Of a stretch of 64,000 bases of DNA, positions 22,771 through 34,314 are shown piece after piece. Location of the stretch: assembly GCA_018466975.1 (NCBI GenBank), contig JAENRS010000022.1, forward strand, positions 248,001 to 312,000. Direction: 5' to 3'. The first letter of the stretch is position 1. The number at the start of each line of letters is the position of its first letter. The translations under genes were made by a program, and so were the position numbers. The notes below the pieces were generated by a model, which was given only the letters and a program-made list of their open reading frames with translations, ran no database searches and was not told the origin of the DNA. This DNA comes from Sparassis latifolia (Eukaryota; Basidiomycota; Agaricomycetes; Polyporales; Sparassidaceae).

Positions 22771-24765
22771 TCATTACCTTAATGCATCTACTCTCCTCGT
22801 CTTGATCGAGATACTTTTCGTGTATCATATAGCGTCGATGACTGACCTCGACCATTTGCATCCTTTTTCGTTTTTGCTGTCTTGTTGACCAAGATCCTTT
22901 TTTTGAGTATCTCATTTTGGTTCGTCTTGTAGCATTCTTGACCACGCTCGACGAGGTGACGTCTCAGACGGAGGAGACACTTGTACATCCTCCGACGAAT
23001 GCCCTCTATTGATGAGCTCGCGTTGCTCTATATCAGAAAGATCCGACCTGGATTGTGTGGTCGACTCTCTCTCGAATTGTACACGTCGGCAATTTCCTTG
23101 GCCTCCTACCTGCGAAAAGCACCTCCTGCACCTCGTGACGCGTTCGTCAACATCGACACCGGGGTCGTTGATGCAACACTACATCTTATACTAACCAGTG
23201 GTTCTGACTCAGGATATCCACATTTCTAGTTGAGTGTCATTGCAGAACATTGAAGTCCAAGGCTGCCGAGGGGAGCTTCTGTTGGGTACAAGTGCACCAC
23301 AACAGCTGGGGCTCGTTGTCACAGCATAACTTACAGTACAGCAAAGCCACTCAGCGAACATTTGCCAGACCCTACGAAGGTAATGGACTGTTCTCTGAAG
23401 ACGTTGAAATTGTGGGCACCATCTGTGACTGCTCACTGCTGTCTCACATCATGATAAGTAGCACGTTATTGACACATTTTTACTTGCTCAGGAAGGATGG
23501 CGGTACAAAATTCATGACGTCCGAGTGCCCTTCCACGAGCCCCCCAATTTTCTGAGGTGCCGTCGTACATTCTGTACGAGAAGCTTTGGTGAAACGGTGG
23601 ATGAGCAGCCAAATATACAGATAAAATGGACTGACTGAGACGACCCGAAGGACGGGATTTTGTTTCCTGCCTCGTCGATCAAGATCATAGGACTCTAGTC
23701 TGCGGCGCGATGGAGAAATAGGGGAACTACCGGGGGAGTTCATAAAGTCATCTTGCAGGAGATCTTCTTCGCTAGTCATTGGCTGCAGATATCGAAGATC
23801 GTCAGTGTGTCAGAAGCGCCGGATATCTCGCGCGATGGGAGGTGAAGACCTACGGGGAGCATGCTCACGTATTCCTCGCCATTGTATATCTCATAGATCG
23901 ACTGCCTGTGAGGGTATGTGCTCATTTTGCCATGCAGAGAGCGAACGACGGACAGCGACTGCGTGAAGCGTGAACACCTGGTCATCACACCCGAAGAGCG
24001 AATCGTCGTGGTGGAAGCAAAGAGAGATACTTGCATGAAGAACCCTCTCCCAACGTTCTCCCCACCGTTCTCCCCACCGTCCAGGTTGAGCGAACAGGGC
24101 CGGACCGAAGAACAGGATACTGACAGAATATTGCCCGTGGACTTGCATTACTCGTCCCTCGTCTCCGGAGAAGCCAGGAATCTCATCAGGACAGCTCGAC
24201 CACCATGGCTGCCCAAGCTCGAGAATCAGGTCAGTGGCCTGACAAACGGACAGCTCGGCGATGTCTACCATAGAATGGGGAAACACCTCACCAATGTACA
24301 GGAGTCGCCCTGCTCATGACTCAGTCGTCGCCAACGATTCGATATCAAGAGAGTAGCAGGAGTTCCTTCGTCGAGGCAATGGAGGCCCGGGCTCCAGCGG
24401 CGACCGGTCTTGTTGCAAGCCGGCGTCGTATTTTCTCGCGAGAAGATGTCCCTGTTTAATGAAGAGGAAGCTGATCTGTACTGAATGTGCTTTCATGGCG
24501 GTTGTTAACGTAGCCGATGGCATCAAGAAGAAGACTGGAAGATCTCGGAAATAGAGTGGCGCACGAGACCAGCTCTGAAAGACGGATCGCATAGAACAAA
24601 TGTACTTACGCATTCATACACCACCCTCCACCAGCAGATGAAGTTAGCACACAAATCACATCGAGTATTCAAAAAGGCAGCTAGTACACTATCCATACTA
24701 GGGATCAGTCGAAGGATCAGTATACGTGCAAGGACTCACTTAGGAAGTATCACGCACAGCTTCCA
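22771..24765. other. Region without a confident gene
   Basis: Two mutually exclusive readings exist. On the minus strand, frames at 23480-23779 (MTSEEDLLQDDFMNSP start, later a hydrophobic LYIWLLI stretch), 23776-24286 and 24314-24613 could be exons of one gene. On the plus strand, 23918-24319 is open with a protein-like proline-rich stretch. Neither has a known domain. The first 200 bp should be the 3' UTR of the SAP gene. A short direct duplication of GTTCTCCCCACC lies at about 24054-24077. Confidence 0.4.
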
Positions 24766-27041
24766 TCAGTCGGATAGAACTATAATTTCATGTTCTGGCT
24801 GATCACGCTGCGGACTAGTCACGGATTCAACCCTGGCCCTGGGAGAAGAGGGGCTGGATATAGAGAGCATTGACACAGCTCCGGCAAGCTTCGACGACGT
24901 GGTGGAATCTTGGGATTGCGGTTTGACTGGAGCGTCTTCACACTCAGTCCGAAGATCGGGTGAGCAGAAGGGCCCCTTTGCGTCTATTCCTGAACGTTGA
25001 TACGAATAGTTGCTAGCAGTGTCGCTGTCCGAGAGTGGTGGAAGATATGGGAACGGTGTGAGTTGTGACATGGCGCTGCGAGTATTCAAGATGGGCGATT
25101 TCCGGATCTGTAAGGAAGAAGGGGCTGCTTCTGCATCTGCGTCTGTAGCCATGCCAGCAAGCGACAGGTCGGCGACAGAGCCGGGCTTCTGCCGTCGGGA
25201 ATGCGCTGATTTGTGCCCTCGTTTTGGTATGGAACCATGCGTACAAAGGTGAGTGTGCAGATCATGACTTGGCGATGTTGCATTCGTGAGATGTCGAGAC
25301 TCACTAGAGCCCGGAACACCGATCGCTGCTGATAACAACTGCGTGGCGCCATTAGGCCTTGCATGAACACGTTTCAGTAGGAAATACCTCTCGGATGGTC
25401 CGATAGAACATACCTTTCCCATGGAGGTTGCGTGCTTACGCTACGGGAAGCAGGTTTTCCACGCCCACGTGGTAAAATGGATGCATAGTCTGAATGGGAA
25501 GAAGGAACCGTAGACGTGTCGTAACGACTCTTCGATACCTCGAGCATAAATTTACCCTTAGCTTTCACACCAAGAACTTTAGCACCCTTGGTGCGAAAGG
25601 ACTTCACAGGCGCAGATACAGGTTCATCTGCATCGTCCTCGGATCCACTGCTAACGGCGCTCAGGTCAAAGAATTCTTGTTCCTCTTTATCGTGGTCCCG
25701 GAGGGCCGACCGAGGGGTCTTCACAGCCACTAGCTTTCGTCGCATCTCGGAAGCCTTGGTTCCAGGTCGCCTTGGGGCCGGAGGAAGTTGGTCATTGTCA
25801 TCCTGCATTCCAGGCAAACACTCGTTGTCGTGTTCGTCTTCCTCCATTTCGTCGGATTCTGATTCAGGGTCGGGCACAACACCGCCTCGGCGCCGATAAC
25901 ACCCGCGAACCACGTCGCCCCAGAGAATGTACGTGCGACAGGATCTGCAGTGGCCACCTCGAGGGATGATCTCCGTCTGTGAGTTGTCGGATTGCAGGAA
26001 GTCGCTCGAGAGACAGGTCAAATGAGACATGGCGGTGCAACTAGGTGCTGGGCAGAGTGTAGTGATGAGCGGGTCCTGTTCCACGCCACCCGCAGTCAGT
26101 AGACAGCGATATCGAATTGCAGGAGAGGTACAGACGGGCGGACGGGGGTGGATACTGGTACAGCAAATAGAACATTTGATGTCTCCATCAGATGCGAGTA
26201 CGGTTGACATCTTCCTGAGATAATCTAAAGTGAACCGGCCTGATCACTCCACCGACCGTTTAATCAGTTTTTCCGCGGACGGTTTGGGCATGGGAGACCC
26301 ACCGTCGGTGACATCAATAGGGCCCAGTCTCTCCGTCCCAGTCTGACCAGATTTGCCGTCCACGCCCTCCAGTTCAGTCGCGCATGTAAAGCCGGGAGGT
26401 AGCGGAAAATTGCTGGTAGCCAACTCAGCATCCTTCCATGCTTTGGCTGCTTCAGCTGTAAATAGTTTGACGTGCAGGGGCCATGTATTGAACGGGTGAG
26501 AGGAAACCATGCTCCGAGCTACCCTGGCAGTGAGATTTCAGTATCACCCATGCACTAGAAGATGATGCGTACGAACAAAACATTGCTTCTGAGATAGTTG
26601 AACTTCCTATGGCCACTGAAGACAGCCTGCACTTCCTCGTCCCGAAGGTGGCGAGATCTATGGGGTTGCTGCCAGGCCCATTCAAACTGCAATGCTGCGA
26701 GATTGGATGGGAACCCATGCACTATCATTTGCATCACCCATGGCCTGTTGCGCTTGGTCTTCCAGGCGCCTCCTGCGATTTCGCCATTATGCTGGCTTCA
26801 TGATATATGAGCATAAGCGATGTTAAAGCAGAGATCGGAAGACAAACCGTATGCGGCGTGGTGGACTAGGGGTACTCCCAATGTAAGTCCTAATAATAAT
26901 GCGTTAGTACTTCTTGCTCTGCAGCTGAGCATTACATACGAACGCAGTCGAGTGAGGAGTACGGATACTTTTCAGGAGATAACACGCATAGAATGCGGGA
27001 AAACAATGATTCCTGAGAGATGACCTGCCCTGCTTTGGCAT
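24766..27041 (-). CDS. SLX1: Structure-specific endonuclease subunit SLX1 (GIY-YIG)
   Basis: Catalytic partner of SLX4, cutting branched DNA such as flaps and Holliday junctions at stalled forks and rDNA. The start is ATG 27041 (MPKQGRSS). Introns at 26890-26943 and 26796-26847 join [25 protein letters not shown] and [19 protein letters not shown]: the GIY-YIG nuclease with its motif tyrosines and arginine. The catalytic glutamate is in [11 protein letters not shown]. Another intron (donor GTTCGT near 26562) leads to [16 protein letters not shown]. After about 26240 the SLX1-type RING/PHD zinc finger follows: [40 protein letters not shown]. An acidic/serine-rich linker comes next, then C-terminal exons whose joints are uncertain, ending EHEIIVLSD at 24766. 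The gene is divergent from TOF1. Confidence 0.92.
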
Positions 27042-27483
27042 TCTTGAGGCATTCAAGAGATGAGAAAACAGTCTAATGTTTTTATACAGATTATGCAAGA
27101 ATTTCCGTGGGAGCTGTACTCACAGCCAGCGTGTTGGAAACTGGCAACCGTGACCAAAACGCGGTGAGAACACGACCAGTCACCTTGTGACTGTTCGCGA
27201 CGCGACTCCGTCACAGAGGAACCCGCTGCACTCCTACTACCACCATCTTTGCGTGCTGTTCAATCGAAAAAGGTACTTAAAATCTGCTAGGAGGCAACGA
27301 AGGTATGTTGTTGTTGCTTCCCAAAATTGTAACAACTTAACCTTCGGATGTCGTTGTACCTTCCAGGCAACCAACGGTACTTAGTACACGCTTGGGCCTT
27401 TGGGAGGATAACAAAGGTTCGCTCCCATAATTCAACCCAGGAGTCGTAATTGATATTGAAACTCGAAAATTTTGGTTCCAGGC
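27042..27483. promoter_or_regulatory. Shared divergent promoter region of SLX1 and TOF1
   Basis: The 442 bp between two genome-maintenance genes read outward. It contains a perfect inverted repeat CAGTCAC-CTT-GTGACTG (27177-27193), immediately followed by CGCGACGCGA (27196-27205). The latter holds an ACGCG core like the MBF (MCB) G1/S site. These are candidate control elements; function is inferred from position and known MBF targets in yeasts. Confidence 0.5.
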
Positions 27484-30400
27484 ATGATGGATCCGGAAGA
27501 CGCCATTTCTGTTTCATCCGACGAGGAGAACGAAGAGTATGTCGAAAGAAGAGCCATCCTCGATCCTGCAGTTCGCAGCGTCGTGGAAGCGTTGGGAGGC
27601 TACGAGGGCGACGCATACAGGCTAGGAGATGAGTGTTACGGATGTTTAAAGGATCTTAAGAACTTCTGGCGCAAGGACGATACTGACGACGAGCGCACGG
27701 TCGCACGCATCTTCTGGGAGACCCGCGTGCTGCCCAACGACCTCATACCCGTTCTGCTTGTGACCGCAGGAAAGGGATTCTTTGAGGACAAGTGCGCCGT
27801 GGCGTGCGCTGACCTCATGACCGCTATGACGTGGCCCATCGACCTGGCAGAAGAGCTGAAAGAACTTGACGAGGAATACGACAAGGGGGCAGACTACACG
27901 CAGCTGCTTCTCAGCCATCTAAATTACAAGGCTGCCCTGCTACGGCCAGGAGTTATGGAGGCGCTGTTGGGGATCATGATTCCTTGTCTCACGAAAGACG
28001 CTAAGGAGCGGAAAGAGCGGGACGTGCAGATTGTCAACGTCGTACTTTATCTAATTCGAAACCTTGCGTTCATCAAGGACCTTCCCGCGAACACGTATCT
28101 CAGTGCAGACCAGGCGGAATACTCCTCACTGCAGAGCCGGCTCGTCAAGGCTCTGTCGGATACCGGTTTCTTGGACCTGCTGTTGACAATCGCGTCGAAC
28201 GCGTCAAGCAACGCGATGTTCAACAATTGGAACGCTCTCGTACTCGAGATCTTCTATCTCCTGTTCCGGGGAGTCAAACCAACATCTTTGACTATGGATC
28301 AGGCCAAGGTGTGTTCCCAAATTGTTCGTCCATGTTGTAAGAATCACATACAACTACTATATAGCAACCTGCACAGAACCTCCAACGCCTTCTGGCCGTG
28401 GAAGATCAGCGCAGGCGCGACTTCTCTCGCAAAGCGACGTCGCGCCACTCTCGCTTCGGCACTACCATCTCCATCAAGCTGAATCCCGGGAAGGCGCAGC
28501 CACGTAGTGGAGATGGAGAGAGCATAGAGAATGACCAGAATATTCCCTCGCGAAGCGCCCAGCCCTACGTGTTGCACCGCCAACAAGCGATTAGCGGTGA
28601 GGCTGGCAGCATCTTGGACCTAGCAAAGCGTCAAAGGAAAGAGAAAGGGAAGAAGATCGACGAGCTCGGGCGGGAGGACAACCTCTCGCTGGACTCTAGG
28701 GTCATCTTACAGAACCTTGCCAAGAACTTCATCGAAGCATGTTTCAACCGTAGGCGGCCTCTTCTATTGCCGGGTATATGGTTGAATGCTAATTTCGAAA
28801 TGGACAGCGTTCCTGGCATCTCTGTTGAAAGACATCAAGGCTGAGAGGCCGAAGATAACCGAGAAGGATAACTTGCGCTTGCTATATGTCGCCAAGTGGT
28901 TCCTGGAGTTCTTCCTCGACATGAGAGCAAAAGGCGAAGAGTGGAAGTTCGGGCTGATCGCGGAGGTCACGGAGCGGTCATGGATCATCTGGGTGCTCAA
29001 GCGAATGCGCGAAGCGGTGGAGGAGAAGGTAGCCAACCACCCTCCAAAGCTGTCCTGTACTCTGACATAGTGCGCTTACAGCCGAAACTCTGGACTGAAC
29101 TTCAAGCCGGCATCGAATGCCTCACGCAGTTGGTGCTCATTATCGACAGCATGGTCAGCGATGCGGATGAGGCGGTCGTCGAGGCTGCCGAGGTGCTTCA
29201 ACAGCAGATCGTGTACAATGGCGAAGTACTGGACATCGCTTTCGATCACCTGCGGGTGTACAAGGAGGGTGTCCAGAGCATCGCATACCTCGACTCTAGT
29301 GTGCATCTAGCATATGCGCTGCTGCGGATGCTCGAGAAGTGGGCGAAGAGGCGTGGCCCAGGTGGCGAAATGTATGTCCGGCGGAAGGCGAAACCGAGGA
29401 GGAAGAAAGGTGAGCACGGGCTCTAGGTGCGCATTATATTACGGTATTTACTTTGATTAGGTAAAGGTGATGAGGATGGCGTTCCTGACGTCGAGGAGGA
29501 ACCGGAGGTAGAAGAGGAGATCTTCAACGAGACTATGTTCACGTTCGAGATGTTTGAAGCGGTACGGCAGTTCCTCTCCTCCAATATTCCCGTAGTCTTA
29601 TCCAAGTCCAGAAATTTGCCAACTCCGACATTACTCAGAGCCTCGTCGCATACCTCACGCGTTACAAGGATTTCGCATCTTCCGAGAACATGAAGCGCGT
29701 TGTGGGCCTGATGCATCGCCAAGCGGTGAGAGCAAAGGCGGAGGGCTTGTACTTCACGGTAAGCACTACGTTCGGTTTGCTATAGGGCTTCTACCTCAGT
29801 TTGTGTAACGCCAGGTCTCAACGCTCGACTTATTCAAGAACATTCTCAGAGAGGAGAAGTCTCTCCCGCGTGACCAGGCTCACAAAGATCTAATTGCGCT
29901 GATTAACTTCATTCTGCGCAAGTTCTTCAAAGCAGCTGCGGAGGACTCATTCGTGCTGGTCGAGGAAAGTGACCCACCTTGTTCATCCGTCAGTGACTTG
30001 ATATCGGATGCAGGCCTTCTTCCCAAAAAATCGTGGTCACTGGAAACACCTTTCGAGCTGGGAGTCAGAGGAGAAGACTTCAAGGGCGGAGCGCACGGTC
30101 GAGGACACCCGCTTCCCGCCCGACGTGCAGGTGAAGAAAGGATATACGTGGAGCGAGCAGCTCGGCGTTGCCATCGCGTGCTTGGTCGAAGAGGGTAAGA
30201 TGGAGCTGATAGTATGGGTTAAGCAGGTATGCATACGATTTCGTATGGAGTGTACCTATTCTAAGTGTTGTATCATCGCAGATCTTAGCGCTCGCGGTTG
30301 CCCAGAGGCAGCGGATCATTGAGGACACAGATGGTTCGTCTTCGCGAGTGAGCGCTGACGCGAACGACAGCGCCGACGAGGATGACATGGACATTGAAGC

Positions 30401-31484
30401 TGTGACCAAGCTCCGCGGCCCCTCCGGCGATGCGCTCGCCAAGATTACCGACTACAGTAAGCAGCCCGAATTGCGATTCAATGTTGTGTAGCGACCTGAC
30501 TAAAACAACGCGTAGTGATACCGTACGTCAGCGACGAGGAGGCGAATGCAGCCACGAAGGATCCTCATCTGAAACTCGTATTCCGACTGGTCAAGTTCTT
30601 CGTCCTGGATGAGAGTATGTACAGGAACATGGTGGGTGCCAAGTAGCTAACTGACTGGTACTTTTGTAGACGCAGACGAACTCGAATGGTACATTCCCGC
30701 AGCGATCTTGCCGTCCGACATGCAGCGGAGCCTGAACGTCATCAACCAATTCCTCGAGACGCCGCTGGACCTGGGTGGAAAGAAAGCCGCGCAGCTTCTC
30801 AGCAAGAAACGGCGCAGGCGCAGGCGGCGCGCCCCGTCTCCCGACTCTGACGGCGATCAGTCCGACGAGATACCCAAGGTGAAGAAGAGGAAGGAGAAGA
30901 AGCAGAAGGAGAAGCAGCAGTACAAGTCCGCGCAATTTATCGAGGACAGTGATGTGGAGCCCGGCGACATGGAAATATTCCTGGAGAAGGAGAAGGCACT
31001 GCGGGAACGCACAGCCCTCGCCGCGGCGGCGAGCGGGCTGTCGGGCACTATGCGACCTACGGGCACGAAGAAGAGGCGGAGAAAAACCGCAGAGGGTGGG
31101 ACGGGGAAGAAGAGGCAGAAGCGCGGCGGCAAGGACGTAAAGGCCCAGCTGGACTCGGAAAAGGAGCCGGACAAAGACAAGGACACGGATGTGCAAAACG
31201 AGTCGGACGAGAGCGACTTCAACATCTTCGGTTCGCCAAGGCGTTCTCCATCAACTGCTGATACATCTCCACCGGAGGTAGAGGTGCCCAAGGCAAGACC
31301 ACGACCACGCCCGAGACTTGTTGCGCAACCCTCTCGCCCAATTTCTGCTGTTGGATCTCCTGCGCCAGTGTTGACCACGAAAGAGCGGGAAAAGTCTGAC
31401 GATGAGCTTAACGGCTCTCGAAATACTGTTCCGGGGAGGAAAAAAGGACGGTTACAGTTGGTGATATCAGACGACGAGGACTGA
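27484..31484 (+). CDS. TOF1: Replication fork protection protein Tof1/Swi1 (Timeless)
   Basis: Nuclear protein that, with Csm3/Swi3, stabilises stalled replication forks and supports checkpoint signalling and sister cohesion. The first ATG is at 27484 (MMDPEDAISVSSDEEN). The N-terminal TIMELESS domain is clear: LDPAVRSVVEALGGYEGD, WRKDDTDDERTVARIFWETR, VLPNDLIPVLLVT, LEIFYLLFRGVKP. A 56-nt intron (28309-28364) leads to QPAQNLQRLLAVEDQRRRDF and SRHSRFGTTISIKLN. Several more introns follow, including ones near 28790, 29080, 29410, 29560, 29760, 30220, 30455 and 30610. The later exons keep family blocks such as FIEACFN, LRLLYVAKWFLEFFLD and FTFEMFE. The C-terminus is very lysine-rich (KRRRRRRRAPSP, KKRKEKKQKEKQQ, GKKRQKRGGK) and ends VISDDED at 31484. 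The length of roughly 1100-1200 residues is normal for fungal Tof1. Confidence 0.93.
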
Positions 31485-31857
31485 GTTGTGCAACCTTATA
31501 TATCCACGCATGAAATATGGCGAGCGAACGCAGTCCACCCGCTATGCTACTCTTAGTAACTTAACTATATGACGAGGACTGGGATGTCGGTGCACGAACC
31601 TGTTCTGAACCGGCGCCACCGATAGGGATTGAATTTACGCTCTAAATAGCCCTGCCGCAGGGTTAAATATTAAATCCTGCCTCACTAGGAGTAAGACATT
31701 TACAGAATCGTTTACCGTCTGGCCAACGATGAACTCGGTTGATATATCTGCGAACCCTGGGTGTGAACAGATACTGCATACGTGAAGGATAGGAACTACA
31801 TAAATAGTGCTACGAAGGAGCAACTAGGAACGACCAGGATACCAACGAGGCGCCACA
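31485..31857. other. Short spacer between convergent TOF1 and lipase genes
   Basis: About 370 bp holding both 3' UTRs. The minus-strand frame 31635-31823 resembles nothing. No other feature was seen. Confidence 0.5.
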
Positions 31858-33125
31858 TCACTGGCGCGGCTGCGAATGTGAGTCGATGAAGGCAAGAATA
31901 TCCTCGAGCACCTTTTCCTTCACGCCGTCAGGTTCGTTGTGCAGTTCATGATATGCTCCCTAAAGTGGCGTGCAGCAAAATTAGACCGCAACCGAGACCA
32001 GAAGAACGCCTGCGCACAGGGTATATCACAAGCTTCTTGTCCGTCGCCGGGATCTTGTGGTAGAATTCCTCGGTTTTGACAGGGGATGCAACCTTGATGG
32101 CAAAAGGACGTAAGGACGGCTATCAGTATTCACACATGCGAGGCCTCACTGTATCCGCAGAGCCATGAACGAACAGAATCTTTATGTAGATACATGTCAG
32201 TTGATCTCATACATGACTGGACGGCACATGAAAACATACGGGCAAATTCTCAGGCCATCGTTTGTAATCCTTGTTAAGAAGATCCTGGCCCTGCCCATCC
32301 CTGCGTCAGTACACCAACAGCCAACAGAGAACAGGAAATATTCTCACGTAGTCTATTCCATCCCCTATATATTCCAGGCTCCCAGGCGTTCCGATCAGCG
32401 GATCCTGGAGATACGCCGCATTGGTCTTCGGGTTTCGCGACAAGTCCTGATCGAAGGTGTGAAATCAGCCCCACATAGCGTAACCGTAGAAAATAGAGGT
32501 GACACACCTTCGGTTTGTTCCTGATGGGATACAGTGCGTGGGGCATGATCCACCGAATGAGCTTTGCTATCAAATACACGAGTTTCGGTGGCAGGTGGAC
32601 GAGCTGCACCGTAGGGGCAAAGCCGATGATGCCAGATAACAGAGCGACAGTGGATTGCTCAGGAGGCGCATCTTCGCGAGTCGCGAAGCCGAGAACCGCT
32701 GCACCACCCTGGGTGTCAATGGCAAACAGATATAAGATAATTCCGACGGCACGACAACATACAAGCCGTCTTACCAAAGAGAAGCCCATGAGAAAGATAG
32801 GGAGATTTGGAAACTCGCTATGGACATGCTTGACAGCCCATTCTATATCCTCCATCTCTTCTCTCCAGTTTGCTTTTCCGTAGGAGCTGTTCGCACTCCT
32901 ATGTTCCTCATCCTGCGCAGTGAGTCCAAACCCGCGCTGGTCGAACGTAAAGACCGCCACACCCCGTTGTGCAAACAGGGCATGTGTTTCGTCGTAGCGG
33001 CCGATGTGCTCCCCGGCTCCGTGCAGATATATGAGAACCGAATTCGGGGCCTCTCCAACGTAGGTACGCGTGTAAAAGTTGGCAGACGATGGCCCAACGA
33101 GCCACGCCTCAGAAAACGCGGACAT
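31858..33125 (-). CDS. Monoglyceride-lipase-like alpha/beta hydrolase
   Basis: Probable monoacylglycerol lipase (Yju3 type) that releases fatty acid from monoacylglycerols, often at lipid droplets. The start is ATG 33125 (MSAFSEAWLVGPSSANFY). Blocks in order: YLHGAGEHIGRYDETHALFA with the oxyanion HG, VFTFDQRGFGLT, and the nucleophile elbow MGFSLGG, split by an intron near 32710-32775. IIGFAPTVQLVHLPPKLVYL is the lid region, and PHALYPIRNKP precedes another intron. The final exons contain GAYHELHNEPDGVKEKVLED, with the catalytic histidine, and end SHSQPRQ at 31858. Length is about 300-320 residues, usual for the family. The acid residue lies in the exon around 32100, which was read only roughly. 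Confidence 0.88.
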
Positions 33126-34314
33126 GGTGAGAGCAGTTTGAGAGCAGTGGGTAAGACCTGCTGCAAGGGTTGAACGGCGTGTTCTTTCTCCGGCTGTTGA
33201 TCCTGATATCTGCGTTCTGCAGGCGGTAATCAAGGGGAGCCAACAAGGTCTTCTTTATAGTCCACAGCATGATGTTTGCGGCCGCCACGCAGTGAGCGCG
33301 GCGGGGAGTGGTTTAATTAGCTTACACCCCCGGGTGGACTGAGAAGTACGTCGGCGCTGACATCAAAACAAGAGCACCCTTCCAGCCGTTTTGCAAAACT
33401 ATAGGCCCAACCAAAAATCACGCCATAAGTCGGACATCAAACAAGCAGGTTTCGAAAGCCCATGCCGGCCCTCTCCGGCGCCTCCGCGACGCGACCCCGC
33501 CGCTGGCAGTAATGACGACCACTTTTGTCCGCACGGTTATCTCGGATAGGTGTGATTTTCGAACGTCGGCTGATTTTGAAGGCCACTTTTGCCCGCATTC
33601 AGATCGGAAATATTGGAAGATGTCCCGGAGTCCTGGCCTCGCTCGTCAAAGTTAGCGCCCATTGGCCGGCCGAGAACCCTCGCATACAGCTGCCTCCAGT
33701 AAAACTGTACAGGAATTCGGCCGTCTAAGCGCTGGAACTTCTTCCTGTGGTGCCAAAATGTCTTTAGTGATATGCAATTTTGCGACCCATAACAATTGCC
33801 TGATTCGGAAGCGACCTAGCCCACGGTCCGTCGCTTCGCCCGAGGCCTCTATTGAAAATGCCCCCGCGGACATGTTATCTGCGGTGGTAGGGTGCGGTAT
33901 GGTAGTAACCGTCTGGGTATGCGACCAAATTACGGGAGCCCTAAGATTTACTTCAGGCCACATGGGGTGGTAGAAAAGGGTGGATGGGCCTATGAGGAAA
34001 CAGATGACGGCTCAGGCTGTTTGCTGGTCGCTACATGGTCTCGTAGACATCGCTTTGCTTTGTGATGAGAGTGGTTGAGCCAGGATACAGTTAGAGATCG
34101 CACTAGGAAAATGCCCCGTAGGGAATGCTATTGCATAAGTCTGCTAGGAGTGCGCTGGCGCGGGTGTTCGACGACGGGTGCTAACGGATCCAACAAGTCA
34201 GGCTACAGTGCACTCGCTTCTACCAATAACTATTGTACATAACATCAGATGGAAATTTACAAGGTGAGGGCTCATCATGAAGTGTAGAGCATGAACCGGT
34301 AGTCATATTCTGTA
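33126..34314. other. Gene-free spacer
   Basis: Starts with the lipase promoter and ends with the PKS 3' region. Frames on both strands at 33652-33973 overlap and have no recognised domain. A loosely repeated word (CCACTTTTGTCCGCA near 33519 and CCACTTTTGCCCGCA near 33582) was noticed. Confidence 0.5.
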
